Shown piece by piece: positions 6,191 through 12,278 of a stretch of DNA of 13,455 nt. A program made the translations under genes and the position numbers. Source of the stretch: Dialister sp. CAG:486 (GTDB taxonomy: Bacteria > Bacillota > Negativicutes > Veillonellales > Dialisteraceae); contig FR879624.1 in NCBI GenBank assembly GCA_000434475.1, forward strand, positions 8,961 to 22,415. The letters are read 5' to 3'. The notes under the pieces were generated by a model. It had not been told where the DNA came from. It saw only the letters and a program-made list of their open reading frames with translations, and did no database searches. Position 1 is the first letter of the stretch. Each line of letters opens with the position of its first letter.

Positions 6191-7522
6191 TTAAGCCCCT
6201 GCGACGAGAGCCCGCCAGCCTTTGCGTTCAAGGCGGTAGAGCAGGACGGTCGCGCAGGAAGCACGTATGATCTGATCGAGGAGGAGCGCGCACCAGCAGC
6301 CGATGAGACCAAGGTCCAAAACATAGATGAAGAAGGCGGTCATGAGCGGACGCAAGAAGGTGATGGAGAGGAAAGAGTAGCCGGCCACCTGTGCAGCCTT
6401 GCCCGATCCGCGCAGGATGCCTGCGGAGAGGATCGCGTGTGCTTCCGGGAAGCTCACGGCTGCGACGAAGAGCATGATGACAGAGGCGATCTCCAGCGAG
6501 GCGGCGTCATCCGAGAACAGAGCGAAAATGTCAGAGCCGAAGAAGAGGATCGCCGCGCATACGATGGCCGAGAGGATGAGGCTCCACTTGATGCCGCATC
6601 TCTTGTAGCCGCGCCAGTCCTCCTCACTGCCCTTGCCGCAGGACTGCCCTGCCATGACCATGCTCGCCTTGCCGAAGCCCATGATGAAGTCATAGTATAC
6701 GTCAGAGATGTTCATGCAGATGCTGTGTACGGCGAAGGGGATCGTGCCGAGCCCTGCCGCCATGCGACTAAAGAGCACCATGCCCACGCGCTCACTGCCC
6801 TGCTCCGAAAGGATGCTTAGAATAATCGGCATCATGCGGTGGAAATAGGCACGGTCGGGAAGGTAGCTCCCGCCGGAGAAGAACGATTCATTTTTGAGGA
6901 TCCATGTAGTCCATGCGAGGGTGAAGATCGTACTTACCAGCGTACCGATGGCTGCGCCCGTCACGCCGAGGGAGGGGATCGGGCCGAATCCGAAGATCAA
7001 GAGTGCATTCAGCGCAAGGTTCACCACATTGCCGCAGACATTCGTCTTCATGATGACGCTTGTGCGTCCGTAGCCCAGCTGCACCGCCTGCAGGATGAGC
7101 GTGAGCGAGGTCACGTAGACGGCGGCAAGCGCGATGGGGCCATATGCCATGGCTTCTGCCATGTATTCGTCATTCGCGCCCATGAGATAGAAGATGTCAT
7201 CCAGAAAAATGTAGAAAAGGATGTGCAGAAGACCCATGAAGATCGCGCAGAGCGTGAGCGACTTCTTCATGATATCCGACGTGCCGTTCGTGTCGCCGGC
7301 GCCCGCTTTTTGGGAAACGAGCAGTGTCACCGAGGAGGCGAGAGAACGGGAGAAGCAGAGCAGGATGAGACGCGGCTGCATGAAGATGCTGACCGCTGCG
7401 ATGGACAAAGCTCCCAGTGCGCCGACCATGATGAGGTCGGTCGAAGCGAGGAGGATCATGAAGAGCCCTTCCAGTGCGGCAGGAAGGGCGATCTTGAAGT
7501 AGTTTCTGTCGTAGGTATGCAT
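6191..7522 (-). CDS. MATE-family multidrug/organic cation exporter
   Basis: The 443-residue, highly hydrophobic protein has about twelve predicted membrane helices in two MatE halves, the usual size for the family. The N half has LLVSQKAGAGDTNG (67-80) and the connecting region NVVNLALNALLIFGFGP with GVTGAAIGTLVS. The C half has GFGKASMVMAGQSCGKG, and ILRGSGKAAQV near residues 370-380, typical of Na+- or H+-coupled MATE exporters that expel drugs or metabolites from the cytoplasm. The substrate cannot be predicted. The ATG is preceded by AGGAA with a 5-nt gap, and an AT-rich promoter candidate lies about 60 bp upstream. It is separated from era by 941 bp of repeat DNA, so the two are probably independent units. 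Confidence 0.9.
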   Translation of the reverse strand: MHTYDRNYFKIALPAALEGLFMILLASTDLIMVGALGALSIAAVSIFMQPRLILLCFSRSLASSVTLLVSQKAGAGDTNGTSDIMKKSLTLCAIFMGLLHILFYIFLDDIFYLMGANDEYMAEAMAYGPIALAAVYVTSLTLILQAVQLGYGRTSVIMKTNVCGNVVNLALNALLIFGFGPIPSLGVTGAAIGTLVSTIFTLAWTTWILKNESFFSGGSYLPDRAYFHRMMPIILSILSEQGSERVGMVLFSRMAAGLGTIPFAVHSICMNISDVYYDFIMGFGKASMVMAGQSCGKGSEEDWRGYKRCGIKWSLILSAIVCAAILFFGSDIFALFSDDAASLEIASVIMLFVAAVSFPEAHAILSAGILRGSGKAAQVAGYSFLSITFLRPLMTAFFIYVLDLGLIGCWCALLLDQIIRASCATVLLYRLERKGWRALVAGA

Positions 7523-7579
7523 GAGAGTTCCTGTGGGATTTTTTGGAGTAAAAACCTTTTTGATTAAAAATTCTTTTAT

Positions 7580-7608
7580 ATTCTATATAAAGAAACGGCG
7601 GAAAGCAA
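7580..7608 (-). promoter_or_regulatory. Candidate sigma-A promoter of the MATE gene
   Basis: On the minus strand TTGCTT (7603-7608) is followed after 17 nt by TAGAAT (7580-7585), in the most AT-rich part of the region. The -35 box is weak. The predicted start would leave a leader of about 50 nt before the ATG. Confidence 0.5.
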
Positions 7609-7649
7609 GGAAAAGAGCGTGAAAAATTGCTTAGGTACGCCGAACTTTA

Positions 7650-7740
7650 AAAATTCAAGTGGGGATCAGTGGCTAGTGACGAAGAATTAGCAGCTGGGGA
7701 TGAGGAATTAGACTAGGAGACATCAGACGCCAGACATCTG
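7650..7740. repeat. Degenerate GTGACTA / GGATTAG / GACATCAGAC tracts
   Basis: Degenerate copies of the heptamer families seen elsewhere: GGCTAGTGAC, GAATTAGCAGCTGGGG, GAGGAATTAG, ACTAGGAGACATCAGA. The stretch 7623-8079 holds no credible gene; it consists of these tracts, a short hairpin and two R1 repeats. Confidence 0.55.
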
Positions 7741-7781
7741 ACTTCTATCCTCCAGCCTTCGGGCATTGCCCTTTATAATAA

Positions 7782-7803
7782 TCGAAGCGAAGCGTCGCTT
7801 CGA
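7782..7803. repeat. Short hairpin
   Basis: TCGAAGCGA and TCGCTTCGA form a perfect 9-bp stem with a 4-nt loop. There is no T-run, so I do not call it a terminator. It follows an inverted GGGCATTGCCC module (7759-7770). Confidence 0.5.
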
Positions 7804-7955
7804 CTAAGCCTTCCCCGCATGGAGAAGGGGGACCGCAGAGCGCCTGCGGGTGCTTTCATAAATCGCCCGCTTGAGACGTTCTTTTCCACTCTCTTTCATA
7901 CCGCCAGTGTCCTATCCGCCCCTTCGGGGCACCTTCCCCTCGAGGGGAAGACTAT
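7804..7955. repeat. Pair of R1 repeats in inverted orientation
   Basis: A left, inverted unit (7804-7860) has CCTTCCCC/GAAGGGGG arms and a GACCGCAGAGC block. A right, forward unit (7891-7955) reads CTTTCATACCGCC, then CCCCTTCGGGG and TTCCCCTCGAGGGGAA hairpins. The core of the right unit (7911-7950) is identical over 40 bp to 12133-12172. Downstream, 7963-8015 holds a GGCGAAGCCGCC hairpin and inverted TGAACCC-type heptamers. Confidence 0.75.
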
Positions 7956-8079
7956 TCATGACAAGCGGCGAAGCCGCCACCTGAACCCTCTGAACCTGTA
8001 GAACCGCTGAACCTCTTTTGTAAACAATCAAGGGTCAGCACGTTCCCGGGGCAAACCCTGAACCCTTACCCCTGTTCTT

Positions 8080-8100
8080 AGTGTAAAATTTTACTTGGTA
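8080..8100 (+). repeat. Left terminal inverted repeat of the IS
   Basis: 21-bp end that pairs with 9438-9458 with about four mismatches, all between otherwise matching blocks (AGTGT, AA, TTTT, CT, GGTA). Confidence 0.75.
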
Positions 8101-8126
8101 GGGAAATTTTTCCAGAAACAATAAAA

Positions 8127-8198
8127 GAGGAAAGCCTCCCTTTGAGTGGAAATGTTATAATTTCCGTGCACAAATAAAACAAAGAAAGGGCTTTCCTC
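8127..8198 (+). promoter_or_regulatory. Inverted repeat bracketing the transposase promoter (fold-back candidate)
   Basis: GAGGAAAGCC (8127-8136) is perfectly complementary to GGCTTTCCTC (8189-8198). The second arm ends at the base before the ATG and overlaps the end of the purine-rich ribosome site. The promoter lies between the arms, so only transcripts entering from outside would carry both arms. Confidence 0.6.
8153..8161 (+). promoter_or_regulatory. Extended -10 promoter of the transposase
   Basis: TGTTATAAT is a full TG-N-TATAAT extended -10 element. No good -35 box is present at 17 nt, which extended -10 promoters tolerate. The predicted RNA start is near 8168, about 31 nt before the ATG. 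Confidence 0.6.
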
Positions 8199-8636
8199 AT
8201 GGATATTATAACAAAAACTGGAGAAATTTGGAGTGAAAATGCAATTGGTGCAGTCATTTCTCTCATTAAGGAATCTGATGACTCTATCGAGGCTGAAAGG
8301 AAGCTAACTCATTGGCTCACTGAAATGAACTGTCAGCTTATAGCTATGGCCCTGGCGCGTATTGACACTGAGCTGTATCAGATTTACAAGGTACAGGGGT
8401 GGAGTGTGGCACGCCGGGACTCTAGGACGATTTGCTGCCGTTATGGAGAGCTGACCTATACCCGAAGACTTCTGCAGAAAGAAGGGAAGAGCTTCTATCC
8501 CCTACAGCCGGAGATTATAGCGATTGAAGGGGATGGAATCATCCTCAAGAACAAGAAAAAGGCGACGTTTCGGAGGTGCATCGCCTCCAGGTATACGAGG
8601 GAGTCAGGAAAAATGGCAACAGGACAGAACTGGTAG
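8199..8636 (+). CDS. UPF0236/ISLre2 transposase, N-terminal frame
   Basis: The 145-codon frame starts at ATG with GAAAGGG about 8 nt upstream. Residues 1-121 resemble the N-terminal part of ISLre2-type transposases, including TEMNCQLIAMALARIDTEL, a CCRYGELTYTRR stretch and IEGDGI at the start of the catalytic domain. After codon 121 (8561) the family-like sequence continues in the -1 frame, while this frame adds 24 unrelated residues before its stop. Joining the frames at the A-run gives a protein of about 397 residues, compatible with a complete but small family member. It may be the short product of a programmed frameshift or the front part of a mutated gene. Confidence 0.75.
   Translation: MDIITKTGEIWSENAIGAVISLIKESDDSIEAERKLTHWLTEMNCQLIAMALARIDTELYQIYKVQGWSVARRDSRTICCRYGELTYTRRLLQKEGKSFYPLQPEIIAIEGDGIILKNKKKATFRRCIASRYTRESGKMATGQNW
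8555..8588 (+). promoter_or_regulatory. Candidate -1 ribosomal frameshift site
   Basis: GAAAAAG (8555-8561) is in frame as G AAA AAG, allowing AAG to slip to AAA in the -1 frame. Ten bases later GGAGGTG (8572-8578) and CGCCTCC (8582-8588) form a 7-bp stem with a 3-nt loop and one G-U pair. The change of frame needed to join the two transposase parts is exactly -1 and occurs here. Confidence 0.45.
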
Positions 8637-9391
8637 GACTTCGCTGTTTTGCGTCCACCAGCAGGAAAGAACTTTTTGCAATGGCAGCAAGCTATCTGCA
8701 TGGGCACTATGACCTGTCTAAGACCACGGTGCTATCGAATGGGGATGGAGGGGCCGGGTACCAGTTTCAGGACTTTGAGCAAATGGTAGAAGGCTACCTG
8801 GATCACCAGCACTTCCGCGACTGCTATCATGTACATGAAAAGATCCGGACCCGGCTCAGCTTCTGCAAGAGGGAACTGGTAGACCGTATTATCCGAGAGC
8901 TTCACCAGACCGACGATATTATGAAACGGATTCCCGTATGGATGGACACTGCCCGGAGCTGCGCCCGAACAGAGGCGGATTTGGAGGAGGTAGACAAACA
9001 GCAGAGCTATCTGGAAAGAAATGCTCCCTATATCCCAAGCCTGAGCCAGCGCGGCATCCATACAGAAATCCACTTGGGTACTGCAGAAACGAATCACCGG
9101 TTCTACAGCTATCGCATGAAACGGCAGGGGCGGAGCTGGTCCAGCGAAGGAATGGAGTACATGGTCTGGGTACTGACCGCCCGGAAGAATAAGACGCTTA
9201 CGCAAGCCCTCTTGTACCATGCTAATGGGAAGAGCTACAAAAAGATGGATAGAGCCATGCACAAAGCCGTGGTGCAGGCAGAGCGCAGAATGAGAAACTA
9301 TAGGCCAGGATGCCTGGAAGGGCGTATAGGCGTTTATGGAGCTTCTTCTTCCCCCATGGGAAGACTTGCCAGAGCGATACAGAAATACTGA
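8576..9391 (+). CDS. UPF0236/ISLre2 transposase, C-terminal (catalytic) frame
   Basis: The frame is open from 8528; the first start-like codon is GTG at 8576, inside the conserved VHRLQVYEG sequence, so independent initiation is unlikely. It carries most of the catalytic domain: HRLQVYEGVRKNGNRTELVG, then SNGDGGAGYQF (residues 55-65) and RDCYHVHEK (81-89), which would supply acidic residues of the DDE-type site. Near the C-terminus is ASSSPMGRLARAI. The stop at 9389-9391 lies in AAATACTGATTAAA, which resembles the MITE end found elsewhere in the window. Activity depends on frameshifting from the upstream frame; otherwise the transposase is dead. Confidence 0.75.
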   Translation: MHRLQVYEGVRKNGNRTELVGLRCFASTSRKELFAMAASYLHGHYDLSKTTVLSNGDGGAGYQFQDFEQMVEGYLDHQHFRDCYHVHEKIRTRLSFCKRELVDRIIRELHQTDDIMKRIPVWMDTARSCARTEADLEEVDKQQSYLERNAPYIPSLSQRGIHTEIHLGTAETNHRFYSYRMKRQGRSWSSEGMEYMVWVLTARKNKTLTQALLYHANGKSYKKMDRAMHKAVVQAERRMRNYRPGCLEGRIGVYGASSSPMGRLARAIQKY

Positions 9392-9437
9392 TTAAACCGA
9401 AGCCACGAAGATAGTAATTATCGACAGTCAAATGAAT

Positions 9438-9458
9438 TACCGAGGAAAACTTGACACT
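9438..9458 (-). repeat. Right terminal inverted repeat of the IS
   Basis: Imperfect inverted copy of 8080-8100. It contains TTGACA (9451-9456), a consensus -35 box pointing out of the element; no matching -10 box lies 16-18 nt further on. Confidence 0.75.
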
Positions 9459-9480
9459 TACCTGCGGGCTCTCTCTCCCC

Positions 9481-9509
9481 TTGCTGATTTCCCCTTTGCC
9501 CCTTATAAT
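9481..9509 (+). promoter_or_regulatory. Candidate promoter of the small membrane-protein gene
   Basis: TTGCTG (9481-9486) and a perfect TATAAT (9504-9509) are separated by 17 nt, just outside the IS. The predicted start is about 25 nt before the ATG at 9541. Confidence 0.65.
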
Positions 9510-9540
9510 AGAAAGAACAACTCAGCAAAGGAGACATATC

Positions 9541-10134
9541 ATGGAAGGATCCACCAGCAGTATCATCTTTATCGCTCTCATCACGACGCTTCTCGTCGTA
9601 TTCAATTACCGCACCATGCGCTTCAAGAAAAATGTGGCGGACATCGTGCAGCAGATCCTTGCACATAACAAGCGGGATAGGATGCTTCGGAATCAGGAGT
9701 TCGTCCACTACTTCCTTTCGAGCGGAAATATCTGGCTCGCGCACATGGATGCGGACTTCAGAAAGACTGTCATGGTGCAGACCGGCGTCTCGGTGCTCTC
9801 TATCGTGGGCGGGCTTGCGCTCATCGCGGCCTGCGTCTTCTGCGAAGTGTATCCGCTTGCGATCTACCCTGCCGCGATGCTCGTCTTTGCATGGAAGGTG
9901 GGATTCTCCTTCGAGACCATTTCCAAGGATGAGAAGGTGAATGCGCGCCGTGCGATGGAACACTATAAGAAACAGTATCCGAATGATCCTACGGTGAAGC
10001 AGAATAAGTGCACGGACAAGTCTCCGGCCTGGTACATGACGGCGAAGAAGCTGGCCAAGACCGGCAGTCTCGGCCGCGGCAAGGCGGAGGCGAAGACGGA
10101 AGCAAAGACGGTCGTCAAAAAAGGAAAGAAATAA
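9541..10134 (+). CDS. Hypothetical membrane protein, three predicted helices
   Basis: I do not recognise this 197-residue protein. ATG at 9541 is chosen because AAGGAG lies 8 nt upstream and TATAAT further up. Extending the frame to 9451 would use codons inside the IS end. Hydrophobic segments lie near residues 6-22, 81-101 and 105-123. Between the first and second is a basic and aromatic stretch with RNQEFVHYFLSSGNIWLAH (50-68). The C-terminal 70 residues are hydrophilic and very lysine-rich, ending in repeated KAEAKTEAK-type sequence. This suggests a membrane-anchored protein with a positively charged tail, possibly contacting nucleic acid or acidic lipids; that is inference only. It is monocistronic, with its own promoter and a terminator right after the stop. 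Confidence 0.75.
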   Translation: MEGSTSSIIFIALITTLLVVFNYRTMRFKKNVADIVQQILAHNKRDRMLRNQEFVHYFLSSGNIWLAHMDADFRKTVMVQTGVSVLSIVGGLALIAACVFCEVYPLAIYPAAMLVFAWKVGFSFETISKDEKVNARRAMEHYKKQYPNDPTVKQNKCTDKSPAWYMTAKKLAKTGSLGRGKAEAKTEAKTVVKKGKK

Positions 10135-10136
10135 AA

Positions 10137-10166
10137 AAGGGAGCTGTGCAGCGCACAGCTCTTTCT
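10137..10166 (+). terminator. Intrinsic terminator
   Basis: A perfect 9-bp stem, GAGCTGTGC (10141-10149) with GCACAGCTC (10153-10161), has a 3-nt loop and is followed by a short T-rich stretch. It starts a few bases after the stop of the membrane-protein gene and closes that unit. Confidence 0.75.
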
Positions 10167-10296
10167 TATAGATGCAGGGCGCAGGGTTAGCCCGTGGCTG
10201 TCCCATAGATCGTATTTCATTCACCGGTCACTCACGGATCCCGAGCTCTGCTCCCCGGCAACCAGTCCCCGATTTTATACGAAAGAAGTGCATACG

Positions 10297-10788
10297 ATGT
10301 CCTTTGAAAAAGTAAAAGAATATTTTGAGACCCTCGGCATGGGGGATCGCTGTATGGATCTTGAGGAGTCATCGGCAACGGTGGCGCTGGCGGCGCAGGC
10401 ACTCGGGACGGAGGAGGCGCGCATCGCGAAAACGATGTCCTTCCTCTTGGATGACAAGCCGCTCATCATCGTCGTGGCGGGAGATGCCAGGGTGGATAAT
10501 CACAAATTCAAGATGAGCTTTCACAAGAAGGCGAAGATGATCCCCGGCGCCGATTGTGAGAAGTACATCGGCCACCGCCCCGGCGGTGTGTGTCCCTTCT
10601 GCCTGCCGGAGGGCGTGCCTGTCTATCTGGATGTGTCCCTGAAACGCTTCGATATCGTTTATCCGGCGGCAGGCACGGACCATAGTGCGGTGAAGCTCAG
10701 CCTTCCGGAGCTGGAAAGGGCATCCGCTTCGCAGGGCTGGGTGGATGTATGCAAGAATTGGGAGAGTGAAGAGGGGGAACGGGGTTAA
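10297..10788 (+). CDS. YbaK/EbsC-family aminoacyl-tRNA deacylase
   Basis: The 163-residue product has the YbaK fold signatures: the catalytic-type lysine in RIAKTMSF (Lys45), VVAGDARVDNHKF (59-71), GHRPGGVCPF (92-101), and the C-terminal AAGTDHSAVKL (124-134). Family members hydrolyse mischarged tRNA, for example Cys-tRNA(Pro) or Ala-tRNA(Pro), in the cytoplasm. Exact specificity is not readable from sequence. I prefer ATG at 10297 over GTG at 10288 because the purine-rich GAAAGAAG then lies about 8 nt upstream and the family N-terminus fits. It precedes the aminotransferase by 51 bp, so they may be co-transcribed. The TAA stop lies at the edge of GGTTAACCCTGAACCC, an inverted form of the GGGTTCA repeat. 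Confidence 0.85.
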   Translation: MSFEKVKEYFETLGMGDRCMDLEESSATVALAAQALGTEEARIAKTMSFLLDDKPLIIVVAGDARVDNHKFKMSFHKKAKMIPGADCEKYIGHRPGGVCPFCLPEGVPVYLDVSLKRFDIVYPAAGTDHSAVKLSLPELERASASQGWVDVCKNWESEEGERG

Positions 10789-10839
10789 CCCTGAACCCAA
10801 CCTCATCTCTATTCACTCATATTTTTACGGAGTATCCCT

Positions 10840-11970
10840 ATGATCGTTTCACAGTTCGGCGTCGAAAGCTGGATGGACCAGTACGAAGAAGGCGCCAAGT
10901 ACAATATCACGGACACCTGTGCGAAGCCTCTCTCGCTCGCAGAGCTTTTTTCGCTGGCGGGCGAGGATCGCACAGATTTTATGGATCGCTTTTTTGAAAG
11001 AGAGCAGACATACGGCACCATCTTCGGCTCGGAGAAGGTCAAGAAGGAGATCAGCCGTCTCTATACGAGTATCTGCCCGGAGGAGATCCTGACGGAGCAT
11101 GGTGCGACGGGTGGGAACCAGCACATCTTCTTCTCCCTTATCCGCCCGGGGGACCGTGTGATCGCATTCTCTCCGAGCTATCAGCAGTTTTACTCGGCAC
11201 CGGAAGCGCTCGGGGCGGAGGTGACGGTGCTGCGCCTTCGAAGAGAGAACGGTTATCTGCCGGACCTTGATGAGCTTTCGCAGGCAGCGGCGCGCGGCGT
11301 GCGCATGATCTGCCTCAACAATCCGAACAATCCGACGGGCACTCTGATCCCATCGGACATGATGAAGGACATCGTCGCCATCGCGCGTCAGAGCGGTGCA
11401 TACCTTTTCTGCGATGAGGTGTACAGCGGCGTTTCCATCGACGGAGCTCTCTCTCCCTCCGTTTGCGACCTTTATGAGAAGGGGATCGCGACCGGATCAA
11501 TGTCGAAGGCCTTTTCGCTGGCAGGGCTTCGTCTCGGCTGGCTTGCAACCCATGACCGGCAGGCGCTCGCCCAGTTTCGCCGCGTGCGGGACTATGACCT
11601 TGTGAGCTGCGGGCTCTTCGATGAGGAGATCGCGGCGCTCGCCTTGGCGCACAAAGAAAAGATCCTCGCGAGAAACCGCGCCATTCTGGCAGCCAATCTT
11701 CCCATTCTGGATGACTGGGTGAAGGGGGAGCCGCATGTCTCTTACGTGAGACCGACTGCCGGTACCATGGCACTTGTGCATTACGATCTTCCCATCGGCT
11801 CGCGCGATCTCTGCCGTCGCATGTATGAGGAGACAGGCGCCTTCTGCGTCCCCGGCGACTGCTTCGATGAACCATTCTCTTTCCGTGTCGGCTACGGCCA
11901 TGAGGCGGACGTACTGAGAAAAGGGCTGGATGCGGTGAGTGAATTTATCAGGCGCGTGACCAGGGACTAG
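10840..11970 (+). CDS. PLP-dependent aminotransferase, class I/II
   Basis: The 376-residue fold-type I aminotransferase is of normal length. Motifs in order are GATGGNQHIF (88-97, cofactor phosphate region), NNPNNPTG (160-167), CDEVYSG (191-197, the Asp contacting the PLP ring nitrogen), SMSKAFSLAGLRLGW (220-234, with Lys223 expected to hold PLP) and RVGYG (349-353, the substrate carboxylate Arg). It is closest in style to the broad aspartate/aromatic group that includes proteins annotated as capreomycidine-synthase-like. The amino acid substrate cannot be assigned, and no biosynthetic neighbours are present. GGAG lies 8 nt before the ATG. The TAG stop is formed by the start of a GTGACTAG heptamer tract. 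Confidence 0.88.
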   Translation: MIVSQFGVESWMDQYEEGAKYNITDTCAKPLSLAELFSLAGEDRTDFMDRFFEREQTYGTIFGSEKVKKEISRLYTSICPEEILTEHGATGGNQHIFFSLIRPGDRVIAFSPSYQQFYSAPEALGAEVTVLRLRRENGYLPDLDELSQAAARGVRMICLNNPNNPTGTLIPSDMMKDIVAIARQSGAYLFCDEVYSGVSIDGALSPSVCDLYEKGIATGSMSKAFSLAGLRLGWLATHDRQALAQFRRVRDYDLVSCGLFDEEIAALALAHKEKILARNRAILAANLPILDDWVKGEPHVSYVRPTAGTMALVHYDLPIGSRDLCRRMYEETGAFCVPGDCFDEPFSFRVGYGHEADVLRKGLDAVSEFIRRVTRD

Positions 11971-12000
11971 TAGCTAGTGACTAGTGACTAGGAGACAGGG
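11955..12000. repeat. GTGACTA heptamer tract overlapping a stop codon
   Basis: GTGACCAGGGACTAG continues into repeated CTAGTGA units and ACTAGGAGACA. The coding sequence of the aminotransferase ends inside it. Confidence 0.75.
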
Positions 12001-12016
12001 AGACATCAGACTTCCG

Positions 12017-12050
12017 CTTCGTCATTTCGAGTGAAGCGAGAAATCTTTTT
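12017..12050. repeat. Half copy of family B palindromic element
   Basis: CGTCATTTCGAGTGAAGCGA then GAAATCTTTTTT matches one end of the elements at 2371, 5634 and 5973. No inverted partner follows, so this is a solo end. Confidence 0.65.
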
Positions 12051-12110
12051 TGCTTGCGGTCAGGGACTCACGCTTTCCCCACATGTGCCGCGCTGTTCCG
12101 CTTTCCTCAT

Positions 12111-12178
12111 CTGTCTTTCATGCCGCCAGTGCCCTATCCGCCCCTTCGGGGCACCTTCCCCTCGAGGGGAAGGCTATT
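12111..12178. repeat. R1 double-hairpin repeat
   Basis: CTGTCTTTCATGCCGCCAGT is followed by CCCCTTCGGGG and TTCCCCTCGAGGGGAA hairpins. The core 12133-12172 is identical to 7911-7950. Together with the heptamer tract and the family B half this fills the 308-bp gap before the DivIVA gene. Confidence 0.75.
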
Positions 12179-12220
12179 AAGTTCGGCGTTTCCTTAACAT
12201 ACGACGTTTTTCCCCGCTCC

Positions 12221-12249
12221 TTGCCTAAATAGCGCAAAGCAAGTACAAT
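12221..12249 (+). promoter_or_regulatory. Candidate sigma-A promoter of the DivIVA gene
   Basis: TTGCCT (12221-12226) and TACAAT (12244-12249) are 17 nt apart and about 30 nt upstream of the ATG. Confidence 0.65.
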
Positions 12250-12278
12250 AGAAGAAAGTTCCCCAAGGAGGCAAAGCT

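Larger units (their letters stand above)
8080..9458 (+). mobile_element. ISLre2-like insertion sequence (UPF0236 transposase)
   Basis: The left end AGTGTAAAATTTTACTTGG (from 8080) and the reverse complement of the right end, AGTGTCAAGTTTTCCTCGG (to 9458), agree at about 17 of 21 positions. They enclose 1379 bp with a transposase in two overlapping frames. The UPF0236/ISLre2 family is recognised from EGDG, HRLQVYEGVRKNG and SNGDGGAGY. I find no clear target duplication: the nine bases outside the ends do not match, so the insertion may be old or rearranged. The left end lies inside a TGAACCC repeat tract. The right end lies about 80 bp upstream of the next gene and carries an outward TTGACA. 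Confidence 0.8.

Noticed and set aside
6839..7567. 242-codon plus-strand frame antisense to the MATE gene
   Set aside because: Rich in His, Glu and Arg with no hydrophobic core, as expected when a membrane-protein gene is read backwards; no start signals.
7819..8001. 60-codon frame containing SAPSGHLPLEGK
   Set aside because: The same peptide arises from the R1 repeat at 12050-12232; it tracks the repeat and is not a gene.
8062..9470. Target-site duplication around the IS
   Set aside because: CTTACCCCTG on the left and CTTACCTG on the right look alike but do not sit directly at the two ends and are unequal in length.
9451..9540. Longer N-terminus for the small membrane protein
   Set aside because: The extension would be encoded partly by the IS end and would precede the promoter and AAGGAG that fit ATG 9541.
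9418..10224. 268-codon minus-strand frame over the small membrane-protein gene
   Set aside because: The plus-strand gene has promoter, Shine-Dalgarno site and terminator; the antisense frame has none.
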